From positions 1 through 28,191 of the IMG/VR virus record IMGVR_UViG_3300006925_000103: a stretch of DNA of 28,191 bases; one strand, given 5' to 3'. Origin of the DNA: a virus. A program made the position numbers and the translations under genes. Shown in pieces: positions 1-8,083 of the stretch. Below the pieces are notes generated by a model. It was given only the letters and a program-made list of their open reading frames with translations, was not told where the DNA came from and ran no database searches. The stretch's first letter is position 1. The number at the start of each line of letters is the position of its first letter.

Positions 1-612
1 GCGGAACCTGAGTTTGGTACTGCTAACATGGAGGACAGTACTAACAAGCGTTTTATGACAGACGCTCAAGAGACTAAATTAGATAGCGTTGCCACAGGAG
101 CTACTGCAAACGTTGGAGACGTTACTTTGTCTGGTACACAAACAATAAGTGGTAATAAAACTTTTAGTGGTAACACCTCAGCATCAGGACCAATAAGTCA
201 AAGCAACACAACACAATCAACAAACAAAAGTTCAGGCGCGTTTAAAACTTTAGGTGGTGTGGGTATTGCTAAAACACTTAATGTCGGTGAAGATGTAGTT
301 GCTTATGCGTCATCTGACAAAAGGTACAAAGATAATTTACAAGCAATTACAAACCCTATTGATAAAGTAAAAAGTTTAACTGGGTATACGTTTACTTGGA
401 ACGATAAGCACGAGCAGTTTAACGGCAACGATGATATTGGCGTAGTTGCTCAAGAAGTTGAAAAAGTATTTCCTGAAATAGTTGACACAAGAGATAATGG
501 TTACAAAGCTGTTAAGTATGAAAAAATGGTTGCTGTGTTAATTGAAGCTATAAAAGATCAACAAAAACAAATTGATGAACTAAAAGAAAAGTGCAATGGC
601 TGTTCCAAGTAG
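1..612 (+). CDS. Tail fibre C-terminal part with S74 intramolecular chaperone domain (5' truncated)
   Basis: The frame is open to base 1 without a stop, so the gene begins before the window; the ATG at 28 is probably internal. Residue numbers here count from that ATG. The N-terminal half (about 1-90) is a Thr/Ser/Gly/Asn-rich stretch of the kind that forms trimeric beta-helical fibre stalks. The last ~100 residues match the peptidase S74 / endosialidase chaperone family: SSDKRYKDN near 95-103, GVVAQEVEKVFPEIV near 138-152, and a final helix with YEKMVAVLIEAIK followed by a short coiled coil. In this family the domain drives trimerisation and then cuts itself off at a Ser-Lys dyad; Ser96 and Lys101 have the expected spacing of five, so cleavage before Ser96 is predicted. 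It ends in TAG, the only non-TAA stop here, and overlaps the next fibre gene by 17 nt. Family assignment is strong; the host receptor is unknown. Confidence 0.88.
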   Translation, partial: AEPEFGTANMEDSTNKRFMTDAQETKLDSVATGATANVGDVTLSGTQTISGNKTFSGNTSASGPISQSNTTQSTNKSSGAFKTLGGVGIAKTLNVGEDVVAYASSDKRYKDNLQAITNPIDKVKSLTGYTFTWNDKHEQFNGNDDIGVVAQEVEKVFPEIVDTRDNGYKAVKYEKMVAVLIEAIKDQQKQIDELKEKCNGCSK

Positions 613-1654
613 CGGTACTATAAGTTTAGCTGGTATAAAAAACGAAGTAGATGAAGATAACTACAATGCAGGAGAAGAATATACAAGCATATCTTTAACT
701 ACTTTAGCTGCTGAAACAACTTTTAACACTAACTCTGATAGTGTACCAAATTCATCTACGCCACACGGTATGTCAGAGTGGTATGGATATGATCACGACG
801 CTGCTGCTTCTTTTACAGATACAAAAGCTGTTTCAAAAACAATAACAACTGGTGTATCAAATGCTATAACTTTTACTGACACTGATGATACGTTTAACTT
901 TACTGAAAACGAAGCTTGGACAATATCATTTTGGATTAAAGTTGGTTGGGCTTCAAATCTAAATACAAACATACATTTTATAGTAGGTCACAAAAGTGGT
1001 ACATCATATCAGCTAGAAGACGGTATTAAAATATTATATAACGAAAGTAACAATAGACTTAGCATTAGATATGGTAACAAACCAAACGGAAGCACAACGT
1101 GGTATAAAGACGCGCAATGGTTGTTTCACTCTAACTCAGGTGCTTATGCAGCTGGTTATGCTGCGGCTGGTTTAGGTAGCACATATTGGAGTGCTAGTAA
1201 TAGAGGTTATGTAGGTAACAATAATTACACGATGATTACTATTACTAAAGCAGCAACTAACATAGCTAGTTCACTAAAGCTTTATTGGAACGCAAATGCT
1301 GCTGGTTCTGCACCTATACAAACAAACGCTGGTACAGCTAAAATAGCAGCAAACCCAATGAGTGCTACAGATAATAGGTTGTGGAGTTTAGGATCAAGAG
1401 GTGATTATAATGGTAACCAAGATAAAGCTGGTAACTCTACTGCCACAGTATATAACGATGTAACTATGTGGAGTAAAGAATTAAGTGCTAGTGAAGTAAC
1501 ATCTTTGTATAATAGTGGTTCACCTATGGATGCAGAGACACACAGTGCTCAATCAAACTTAATAGGTTATTGGAAATTTGAAGGCAATGGTAATGCTACA
1601 AGATCAAACGATAACTTTACAATAGCAGGTGGATCAGCAATAGTAAATAAATAA
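596..1654 (+). CDS. Tail fibre / adhesin with LamG-like (concanavalin-fold) domain
   Basis: The protein has 352 residues. It opens with MAVPSSGTISLAGIKNEV and continues to SEWYGYDHD near residue 60-68, an N-terminal segment that I recognise as recurrent in marine phage fibre proteins and which probably anchors the protein to the virion. From about residue 100 to 340 it resembles the Laminin_G_3 jelly-roll family: AWTISFWIKVGW near 105, then a WSKELSASEVTSLYNSG segment near 290 and LIGYWKFEGN near 322, the usual closing strands. Such domains bind sugars or proteins, so a role in host-surface binding is likely. The ATG lies inside the end of the S74 gene, suggesting coupled translation; it has its own typical N-terminus, so it is not a frameshift extension. 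No signal peptide or membrane segment is visible. The LamG call is good; the ligand is unknown. Confidence 0.8.
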   Translation: MAVPSSGTISLAGIKNEVDEDNYNAGEEYTSISLTTLAAETTFNTNSDSVPNSSTPHGMSEWYGYDHDAAASFTDTKAVSKTITTGVSNAITFTDTDDTFNFTENEAWTISFWIKVGWASNLNTNIHFIVGHKSGTSYQLEDGIKILYNESNNRLSIRYGNKPNGSTTWYKDAQWLFHSNSGAYAAGYAAAGLGSTYWSASNRGYVGNNNYTMITITKAATNIASSLKLYWNANAAGSAPIQTNAGTAKIAANPMSATDNRLWSLGSRGDYNGNQDKAGNSTATVYNDVTMWSKELSASEVTSLYNSGSPMDAETHSAQSNLIGYWKFEGNGNATRSNDNFTIAGGSAIVNK

Positions 1655-1655
1655 T

Positions 1656-1916
1656 ATGAATTACTATATAATAACAACAGAAACATTTGAATTAGTAGAT
1701 AAATCACAAGTGCATTTTATGCATAAAAGCATAGATAAATCTAAAAGATTAATAGCAACAACAGAAGATGTTGTAGAGAGAATTAGAAAGTTTAACAATA
1801 TAAATACATGTTCTAGTTACACGTTTACAAACAGCAGCGAGTGGGTTGGAGACGAAACTGGCATTGAAGTTGAAGAACTAGAAGATGGAGGATATATACC
1901 TCAAATAGATGATTAA
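1656..1916 (+). CDS. Small hypothetical protein after fibre genes
   Basis: This 86-residue protein is not recognised. It starts one base after the stop of the LamG fibre gene (TAATATG arrangement), which points to coupled translation. It begins with a short beta-like stretch (MNYYIITTETFELV), has a basic middle with KSKRLIATTEDVVERIRKF, and a strongly acidic C-terminal tail (about residues 64-86). One cysteine is present. No membrane segment or signal peptide is seen. Its place directly behind the fibre suggests a fibre-associated or fibre-assembly role, but that rests on position only. Confidence 0.6.
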   Translation: MNYYIITTETFELVDKSQVHFMHKSIDKSKRLIATTEDVVERIRKFNNINTCSSYTFTNSSEWVGDETGIEVEELEDGGYIPQIDD

Positions 1917-1923
1917 TAAAATA

Positions 1924-1948
1924 ACGCTTTAAAACGGTGATAAAGCGT
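1924..1948. other. Intergenic hairpin with 8-bp perfect stem
   Basis: ACGCTTTA (1924-1931) pairs perfectly with TAAAGCGT (1941-1948) across a 9-nt loop. It sits eight bases past the stop of the preceding gene and is not followed by a T-run on either strand, so it is not a standard intrinsic terminator. It may protect the 3' end of the upstream message or be an RNA-processing site. The following 33 bases up to the next ATG are almost pure A/T. Confidence 0.4.
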
Positions 1949-1981
1949 GTAATAATAATAAATAAGAAAACATAAAAAAAC

Positions 1982-2608
1982 ATGGCAACAGGAAATTCAC
2001 AAGAAATAGCATACGGCTTTGGACAGCTAGGTAGTGTTTTAGTAAAAACAGGTACCGAAGTAGTTCCACCAAAAGGTATGGCTATAGTAGCTATACAGTT
2101 TATAGAAGCAAACACTATTAGTAAGATTGTATCTGAAAGCGATAGAGCTGGTTTACCAAACTATATAGATTCTACAACAGCTGGAAATATGAATCTTTCA
2201 GGTTTTCACAAATCTGATGTAACAAACGGAACTTACGCTGCAGGAGCTAACATTACAATAACTGCAAACAAACAAATACAAGTTGGTGACCCAGTATTAC
2301 TAACAGGTAACGCTGCTGCTGTAAATACAGGAACTGGTATAGTTATTGATCCAGAAACACCAGCACCTAATTACGAAAAATATAACGACTATGTAAAAGT
2401 TGTAAGCATAAATGCTGCAGGTACTGTAGTTACTCTTTCACACCAAGTTACTCCAAATGCACAAGCACTGTTGTTTTTAGATGGTGCTAATGGCGCTGGT
2501 GGTAACGCAGCTACAGGTGTAACTTACCCAATGGGTATGATTATATATGGTAGATGGGTATCGGTTACTCCAGCTGCTAGTCCAGTAATCTGTTACTTCG
2601 GCTACTAA
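1982..2608 (+). CDS. Hypothetical virion-associated protein
   Basis: The protein has 208 residues, is Ala/Gly/Thr/Asn rich and almost certainly mostly beta-structure, with no cysteine until the last few residues (VICYFGY). A segment near residues 87-135 (NKQIQVGDPVLLTGNAAAV, then YVKVVSINAAGTVVTLSHQV) resembles the small beta modules often found in phage capsid-decoration and tail proteins. I do not recognise the family. Its stop overlaps the next start as TAATG, so the two are probably co-translated and may act together. A head-decoration or fibre-linked role is plausible but unproven. Confidence 0.65.
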   Translation: MATGNSQEIAYGFGQLGSVLVKTGTEVVPPKGMAIVAIQFIEANTISKIVSESDRAGLPNYIDSTTAGNMNLSGFHKSDVTNGTYAAGANITITANKQIQVGDPVLLTGNAAAVNTGTGIVIDPETPAPNYEKYNDYVKVVSINAAGTVVTLSHQVTPNAQALLFLDGANGAGGNAATGVTYPMGMIIYGRWVSVTPAASPVICYFGY

Positions 2609-4557
2609 TGAGTATTCAAGGTATGTCTCAAGGTTTATCGTTTAGTAATATGTCATATTACATAAGCGAGCGTATACCTGGTATTGTACCTTGTACTACG
2701 CCACCTTTATACGCACAAAGTAATTCTGGTTCTTATAACGTTACATTTGATATGGGTAGCGCTAGTGGTTGTGCTATTTTAGTTGCTGAAGTAGGTATTA
2801 CAAGAACTGACGATCCAACTGTAGCGCCCGCAGACCAACCTATAGGTGATAAAACGAGATGGGAATACAAAGGAGTTTATGGCTCGGAGTATTCAGCTTG
2901 CCAAATGGGAACACCTATAGTAGCTGCAAATGCAAACAACTATTATATACCACCTACCGACCTTTATATAATGAAAGGCATGGGTTATATGAGGGGTTTT
3001 ATTGGTGCACCATACAAAGATAGTGGTGGAAATATAGTAAGCGGAAATACACCTGTATCAACAGTTGTTGGTACTAAACTAACTGCAACTTCAATACCAA
3101 CAGCTAATGAAGCTTCAACTGGTAGTGGAATGTCAAATGGTGCAAAATATAAAGCTTTTAATAATAGTAACGCTGTTAACTTTGGTAACCCACCAACAGG
3201 ACAAACAGCACCTTTATTAGCATACGGTATGTTTAGCGGTAACGATGTTTATACTGGTGCTTCTGTATATAATTATAACAGTATTACTAATGTTTATGAT
3301 GTATCATTGTTAAAAGATTTTGCTGGACCTTATACTGGTCATCTTGAAACAGAAACAAACGATCTAAATTGTAACAAAGCATATCCTGGTTCTTCAGCTG
3401 TAACTTTAAATGATGATTTATATAGCACAAGGCAAGCTATGATGGTCGTTCCTATTGCTAATGGTGGTTTGGTTAATATCAGATCAGAACAGTTTGTAGA
3501 AGGAACATGGGCATCTATTAAGGTGTTTTGCCCTATAGCTTTACCAAAATGGGGATTAGCAAATAACCGTGTAGGTATTTCAGATGTTTACTCCGATGCT
3601 GATATGGACGCTGCTTTATTAATGAATGGAGGCACAAGTATTGTAAACGGCGCAACAACAAGCTCTACAAGTGTTACTTTAACAGTGGCGCAAATAAACT
3701 CAAGTGGAGACGCACCTACAGTGGGTCAGCTTGTAACTGGAACTGGAATTCCACAAGGAACTGTGGTTTCAGCCGTTAGTGGTACAACTTTAACACTATC
3801 TGCAGCCGCTAGCATAGCCAATGGAGTTACGCTAACTTATCATATACACCCTTTAAGAAAAAAATTCCAAAACTATGCAAACCAAAGTAATGTTTCATTA
3901 GATCCTGACCCTGCTTTAAATTCCCAAGCTGATAGATATGCATACTTCGCATTACTTGGTGGTATTTTGAAATGGAAACCTTATGATACCTCAGCTCAAG
4001 CTCTTGCTCATAACTTTAGCAACCCAGGTGGTGGAAATTTTAAATTCGCTGCAAACAAAACAGCATACCACGTGCCTAGTCAAAACTCTATATACAGATC
4101 GCAAGGTTACTCACAGTGGAAAGATCCAACTGGAGCTTCTCCAGTAAATAACCACGGATCACACGTTTTAGGTAATCACGCTACTTCAGCTTTAAAAGGA
4201 AACACAATGACTTCAGGCGGAACAACTCCAAATGAAGATTATTTTCATGGTATTCCAAATGTACATGATTGGGTTTTTTCAAGATCAAATGGATCTGTTA
4301 GATCGAGACTACCGTCAAGAGGTATATTAGATAGAACTCGTCATGCAAACAACCAGTCAGGCACATTAGGCGGTTGGTACGCTTTAAGAATAACAGGGTA
4401 TTTTGACGGCGCAAATCCAACTGTATCATCAACAAAGAAATTCGCTGTTCAAGTCGGTTCACTAGATCACACTAGAGGGACTGCCGATATTGATGTAGAT
4501 AGCGTTGCAAACCAAGTCCCTAGAGATGGTGTGATAAGAACAATGATAGCAAATTAA
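2608..4557 (+). CDS. Large hypothetical virion protein with an embedded beta module
   Basis: A 649-residue protein, rich in Gly, Ser, Asn, Thr and Tyr, without membrane segments. Residues about 348-411 form a compact module (GATTSSTSVTLTVAQI, TVGQLVTGTGIPQGTVV, GTTLTLSAAA) of a type that recurs in phage surface and tail proteins; comparable modules occur in two tail proteins later in this window. The C-terminal third has several His/Asn/Gly-rich loops, for example near residues 505-555, which could bind metal or ligand. It is translated from a TAATG overlap with the 208-residue gene upstream. Its size and composition suit a fibre, spike or head-fibre protein; the exact structure is unknown. 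Confidence 0.7.
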   Translation: MSIQGMSQGLSFSNMSYYISERIPGIVPCTTPPLYAQSNSGSYNVTFDMGSASGCAILVAEVGITRTDDPTVAPADQPIGDKTRWEYKGVYGSEYSACQMGTPIVAANANNYYIPPTDLYIMKGMGYMRGFIGAPYKDSGGNIVSGNTPVSTVVGTKLTATSIPTANEASTGSGMSNGAKYKAFNNSNAVNFGNPPTGQTAPLLAYGMFSGNDVYTGASVYNYNSITNVYDVSLLKDFAGPYTGHLETETNDLNCNKAYPGSSAVTLNDDLYSTRQAMMVVPIANGGLVNIRSEQFVEGTWASIKVFCPIALPKWGLANNRVGISDVYSDADMDAALLMNGGTSIVNGATTSSTSVTLTVAQINSSGDAPTVGQLVTGTGIPQGTVVSAVSGTTLTLSAAASIANGVTLTYHIHPLRKKFQNYANQSNVSLDPDPALNSQADRYAYFALLGGILKWKPYDTSAQALAHNFSNPGGGNFKFAANKTAYHVPSQNSIYRSQGYSQWKDPTGASPVNNHGSHVLGNHATSALKGNTMTSGGTTPNEDYFHGIPNVHDWVFSRSNGSVRSRLPSRGILDRTRHANNQSGTLGGWYALRITGYFDGANPTVSSTKKFAVQVGSLDHTRGTADIDVDSVANQVPRDGVIRTMIAN

Positions 4558-4578
4558 AATTAACTTAAATTAAATAAA

Positions 4579-4860
4579 ATGGCAAAAAAAGAAAAGATAG
4601 TAGACTTAAAGTCTAAAGCAACTCATTTGACAACTGATGAATTAACTCCTGTACAGAAAATTGTGGGAGAAATAAACAGAATTAAAATGGAGTTAGGTAA
4701 CATGGAAATGAGAAAGCATGACTTACTACACATAAACACTAACTTACAAGAGGAAATAAGTAAGCTTCAAAAAAGCTTAAATGAAAAATACGGAGACGTA
4801 GATATTGATATTAACACTGGCGAGATAAAAGAAAAAGAAGATGTCAAAGCTGATTCGTAA
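4579..4860 (+). CDS. Small coiled-coil protein
   Basis: A 93-residue, highly charged protein. After a basic start (MAKKEKIVDLKSK) residues about 22-70 have a heptad pattern of hydrophobic residues predicting a helical coiled coil, followed by an acidic tail containing DVDIDINTGEI. No cysteine or membrane segment occurs. I believe similar proteins recur near packaging genes of marine phages, but I cannot name a function; it might be a small assembly or DNA-contact protein. The leader AAATTAAAT just before the ATG replaces any Shine-Dalgarno site. The end overlaps the following gene by 20 nt. Confidence 0.65.
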   Translation: MAKKEKIVDLKSKATHLTTDELTPVQKIVGEINRIKMELGNMEMRKHDLLHINTNLQEEISKLQKSLNEKYGDVDIDINTGEIKEKEDVKADS

Positions 4861-5062
4861 AATATCGATAGGTAAAGATTATAAAAATGACGCCATGCAC
4901 TATTCTGTTGGACAGGAAGTGTATGGTGGTCATACCATCTGTGATATCATGGAAGAAGAAACAAAGTTTAGTGTTTATATTAGAAAAGGTAAAAAAGTAA
5001 TACCTTGGAAAGATTTTAATAAAAACATGGCTGTATCAGTAGAATATAATTTAGAATACTAA
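4841..5062 (+). CDS. Small hypothetical protein (73 aa)
   Basis: This protein is predicted to be mainly beta: an N-terminal KISIGKDYKNDAMHYSVGQEV stretch (residues 7-27), GGHTICDIMEE, then FSVYIRKGKKVIPWKDFN and a closing VSVEYNLEY. The pattern looks like a small barrel such as an SH3-like or OB-like fold, but that is only an impression. Its ATG lies inside the previous gene (20-nt overlap), and its stop overlaps the next start as TAATG, so it sits in a chain of coupled genes leading to the terminase. Function unknown. Confidence 0.65.
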   Translation: MSKLIRKISIGKDYKNDAMHYSVGQEVYGGHTICDIMEEETKFSVYIRKGKKVIPWKDFNKNMAVSVEYNLEY

Positions 5063-5640
5063 TGAACAGTATTTACGACTTTGTTGTAAAACCAAAAGGT
5101 AGTAGATATAATAACAGTAAAGAAGTAGAAGGAGGAAACTTAATAGTTAATACAGATAATGAAAAGTTTCAGTTTACAAACAGAGAGGCTATTGTAATAT
5201 CTACACCATTAGTAAACAACACTGATATAACAGAAGGAGATACTATCATAGTTCACCATAATATATTTAGAAGGTGGCAAAACATGAAGTATGAAGAAAA
5301 AAACAGTAAAAGTTTTTTTGATGAAGATAAGTATTTTATTAATAAAGATTTAATATATGCTTATAATAAAGGAAACGGTTGGCAAGCTTTAGAAGGTTAT
5401 TGCTTTATACAACCGATAAAGTCAATCGATAAATTCGACACTAATACAGAAAGACCTTTGATAGGTATTGTAAAATACTCAAACAATATTGAGGTTGGTA
5501 GTTTAGTAGGTTTTTTACCAAAACTAGAATATGAATTTGTTATCGATGGTAAAAGACTATACAGAATTCACTATAAATTTATTACAATTAAATATGAATA
5601 TCAAGGAGACGAAGAAGAATATAATCCAAGCTGGACATAA
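5062..5640 (+). CDS. Putative co-chaperonin-like protein with two GroES-like barrels
   Basis: The 192-residue protein appears to contain two GroES-type units. In the first (about 1-101), the order of elements follows GroES: YDFVVKPKG (like DRVIVKRKE), a flexible stretch holding GGNLIV at 24-29 (like the mobile-loop GGIVL), REAIVIST, ITEGDTIIV at 56-64 (like VKVGDIVIF) and INKDLIYAY (like SESDILAI). The second (about 112-179) repeats it without the loop: YCFIQPIK, LIGIVKYSNNIEVGSLVGFLP, then a hairpin and YKFITIKYE. Known phage co-chaperonins such as T4 gp31 help fold the capsid protein; a similar role is inferred, supported by its place before the terminase and capsid genes. Tandem GroES units are known in plastid Cpn20. 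The match is by eye; another small beta-barrel fold is the main alternative. The end overlaps the next gene by 47 nt. Confidence 0.6.
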   Translation: MNSIYDFVVKPKGSRYNNSKEVEGGNLIVNTDNEKFQFTNREAIVISTPLVNNTDITEGDTIIVHHNIFRRWQNMKYEEKNSKSFFDEDKYFINKDLIYAYNKGNGWQALEGYCFIQPIKSIDKFDTNTERPLIGIVKYSNNIEVGSLVGFLPKLEYEFVIDGKRLYRIHYKFITIKYEYQGDEEEYNPSWT

Positions 5641-5866
5641 AGCAGTTGAAGAACTAATTAAAGTTGCTAAAGAAGCAATTGTAGATAGTGATGATGATAT
5701 ATCAGCTGATAGATTAAAGAACGCTGCAGCAACAAAGAAGTTAGCTATATTTGATGCTTTCGAAATATTAAATAGAATACAAGAAGAGGAAAATATACTA
5801 GATGGTAAAGAAACTAAAACCGAGGTTAAAGCATTTAAAGGTTTTGCAGAAGGTAGATCTAAATAA
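5594..5866 (+). CDS. Putative terminase small subunit
   Basis: I chose the ATG at 5594 (90 residues) over the longer frame from 5531, because the extra 21 residues would be read wholly within the upstream gene and do not look like the rest. The protein is predicted to be all helical: a basic N-terminus (MNIKETKKNIIQAGHKAVEE), a central acidic stretch (DSDDDIS) and a helix pair with DRLKNAAATKKLAIFDAFEIL and NRIQEEEN. Its size, helical make-up and position directly before the large terminase subunit, with a TAATG overlap, fit a small terminase subunit, which recognises phage DNA and hands it to the motor. No clear helix-turn-helix could be shown by eye, so the role rests mainly on context. Confidence 0.6.
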   Translation: MNIKETKKNIIQAGHKAVEELIKVAKEAIVDSDDDISADRLKNAAATKKLAIFDAFEILNRIQEEENILDGKETKTEVKAFKGFAEGRSK

Positions 5867-8082
5867 TGTACGAGCAAAATTTATACAGTATCGTAGAACC
5901 TATAAAGAAGACTACTATAAGTAGACTTAATAAAGGTAAAAAATGGTCATACGGCTACAACAAAGAACATGATATAGTTGTTATATCTCAAACTGGGCAA
6001 ATTGGAGAGATATATGAAATACAAGGTTTTCAAATAGCTTTACCTAAACAACCAAAAGACGTTTACTCTAATGAAAGTAAAAAATGGGAACAGTTTGAAT
6101 ACCCAAAACAATTAAGTAGACTAAAAAACATATTTGACTGGCGTAGTTACCCTGAAGAAAAGAAAGCTGATTGGTTTGACTATATAGATGAAGAGTTTAA
6201 ACGTAGAGATGAAGGTTTCTGGTTTAACAACAACGGCAAGTCCACATACATAACAGGTACACATTATATGTACTTGCAATGGAGTAAGATTGACGTAGGT
6301 GCACCAGACTTTAGAGAAGCTAACAGATTGTTCTACATATTCTGGGAAGCTTGTAAAGCAGATAAAAGATGCTATGGTATGTGTTACCTTAAAAACAGAC
6401 GATCTGGTTTTTCTTTCATGTCGTCAGCTGAAACAGTTAACCAAGCTACAATATCAAGTGACGCAAGGTTTGGTATACTATCTAAAACAGGTGCTGATGC
6501 TAAAAAAATGTTTACAGACAAAGTAGTACCTATTAGTATTAACTATCCATTTTTCTTCTCACCTATTCAAGACGGTATGGATAGACCGAAGTCAGAGTTG
6601 GCATATAGAGTACCTGCTAGTAAGTTTACTAGAAAAAAGATAACAGCAAACGAAAAGCTAGAAGATTTAGAAGGATTAGATACAACTATAGACTGGAAAA
6701 ACACAGGAGATAATAGTTATGATGGTGAAAAACTAAAGTTGTTAGTACATGATGAAAGTGGTAAGTGGGAAAGACCTGATAATATATTAAATAACTGGCG
6801 AGTTACAAAAACGTGTTTAAGGTTAGGTAGTAGAATTATAGGTAAGTGTATGATGGGTTCAACATCAAACGCTTTAGACAAAGGGGGTGATAACTTTAAA
6901 AAATTATACAATGCATCAGATGTTACTAAACGAAACAGAAATGGACAAACAGCGTCTGGTTTATATTCTCTTTTTATCCCAATGGAGTGGAACTACGAAG
7001 GATTTATTGATGAATACGGAAGTCCAGTCTTCGATACTCCGAGTGATGAAGTCCTCGACCCGCAAGGGGAATTAATAGATATAGGTGTTGTAGAAAACTG
7101 GCAGAACGAAGCTGATGGTTTAAAAAATGATCAAGATGCTTTAAATGAGTTTTACAGACAGTTTCCAAGAACCACTGAACATGCGTTTAGAGATGAAACA
7201 AAAGGAAGTATATTTAACTTAGTTAAACTGTATGAACAAATAGACTACAACGAGGAATTAGGTAGAACACTTGGTATAACTCAAGGTAACTTTCAATGGG
7301 TAAACGGTGTTAAAGATTCTAAAGTTATATTTTACCCAGATAAAAAAGGTAGGTTTAAAATAAGTTGGACACCACCTCAACATATGCAGAATAAAATACT
7401 GTTAAAAAATAATGTTAGATGGCCTGGTAATGAACACATGGGAGCGTTTGGTTGTGATAGTTATGATATATCAGGAACAGTAGATGGTAAAGGTTCAAAA
7501 GGTGCTTTGCACGGGTTAACCAAGTTTAGCATGGAAGATGTTCCACCAAACAAATTCTTTTTAGAATACGTAGCAAGACCACAGACAGCTGATATATTCT
7601 TTGAAGACGTTCTAATGGCACTAGTATTTTACGGGATGCCTATACTCGCAGAGAACAATAAACCTCGTCTATTGTATTATTTACGAAGACGTGGTTACAG
7701 AGGTTACAGCATGAATAGACCTGATAAGGTATGGAACAAATTATCTGTTGCAGAGAAAGAAATAGGTGGAATACCAAACTCTAGCGAGGATATTAAACAA
7801 GCACACGCGGCAGCAATTGAGATGTATATACAAGATCACGTGGGTATTAAAAACGACGGTAGCAATGGTAACATGTTTTTTAATGAAACATTAAATGACT
7901 GGGCTAAGTTCGATATAAATAAAAGAACAAAGTTTGACGCGGCTATAAGTAGTGGTTTAGCTATAATGGCTTGCAATAGACATTTATACAGACCAAACGC
8001 GCCGATACAAAAACAAGCGTTAAATATTAATATAGCTAAATATAGTAACGCTGGAATAAATTCAAAAATAATTAAAAAATAA
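5866..8082 (+). CDS. terL: Terminase large subunit (packaging ATPase and nuclease)
   Basis: This 738-residue protein is the DNA-packaging motor. The ATPase domain shows a Walker-A-like LKNRRSGFSF at 175-184, a Walker B strand LLVHDE ending in D296 and E297, and a coupling motif GSTSN at 331-335. The RuvC/RNase-H-like nuclease domain has candidate metal-binding acids D531 (GCDSYD, with D534), E596 (PILAENN) and D691 (TKFDAA). The Walker A lacks the usual GKS/T lysine and serine arrangement; the RR-x-GFS form seems to be a family variant rather than damage, because every other motif is intact. About 110 extra N-terminal residues precede the ATPase core. It is coupled to the small-subunit candidate (TAATG) and to the portal (TAATATG). 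The identification is firm. Confidence 0.93.
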   Translation: MYEQNLYSIVEPIKKTTISRLNKGKKWSYGYNKEHDIVVISQTGQIGEIYEIQGFQIALPKQPKDVYSNESKKWEQFEYPKQLSRLKNIFDWRSYPEEKKADWFDYIDEEFKRRDEGFWFNNNGKSTYITGTHYMYLQWSKIDVGAPDFREANRLFYIFWEACKADKRCYGMCYLKNRRSGFSFMSSAETVNQATISSDARFGILSKTGADAKKMFTDKVVPISINYPFFFSPIQDGMDRPKSELAYRVPASKFTRKKITANEKLEDLEGLDTTIDWKNTGDNSYDGEKLKLLVHDESGKWERPDNILNNWRVTKTCLRLGSRIIGKCMMGSTSNALDKGGDNFKKLYNASDVTKRNRNGQTASGLYSLFIPMEWNYEGFIDEYGSPVFDTPSDEVLDPQGELIDIGVVENWQNEADGLKNDQDALNEFYRQFPRTTEHAFRDETKGSIFNLVKLYEQIDYNEELGRTLGITQGNFQWVNGVKDSKVIFYPDKKGRFKISWTPPQHMQNKILLKNNVRWPGNEHMGAFGCDSYDISGTVDGKGSKGALHGLTKFSMEDVPPNKFFLEYVARPQTADIFFEDVLMALVFYGMPILAENNKPRLLYYLRRRGYRGYSMNRPDKVWNKLSVAEKEIGGIPNSSEDIKQAHAAAIEMYIQDHVGIKNDGSNGNMFFNETLNDWAKFDINKRTKFDAAISSGLAIMACNRHLYRPNAPIQKQALNINIAKYSNAGINSKIIKK

Positions 8083-8083
8083 T

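Noticed and set aside
580-620. Programmed frameshift joining the S74 fibre to the LamG fibre
   Set aside because: No X-XXY-YYZ slippery heptamer is present in the overlap, and the LamG gene has its own ATG followed by a familiar fibre N-terminus.
5531-5593. Longer start for the small terminase candidate
   Set aside because: The extra 21 residues lie wholly inside the GroES-like gene and give a 110-nt overlap; the ATG at 5594 gives a more usual arrangement and a better N-terminus.
5557-5877. Minus-strand frame of 106 residues across the small terminase candidate
   Set aside because: It overlaps three + strand genes and has the Ser/Phe/Ile-rich make-up of a reverse-complement shadow.
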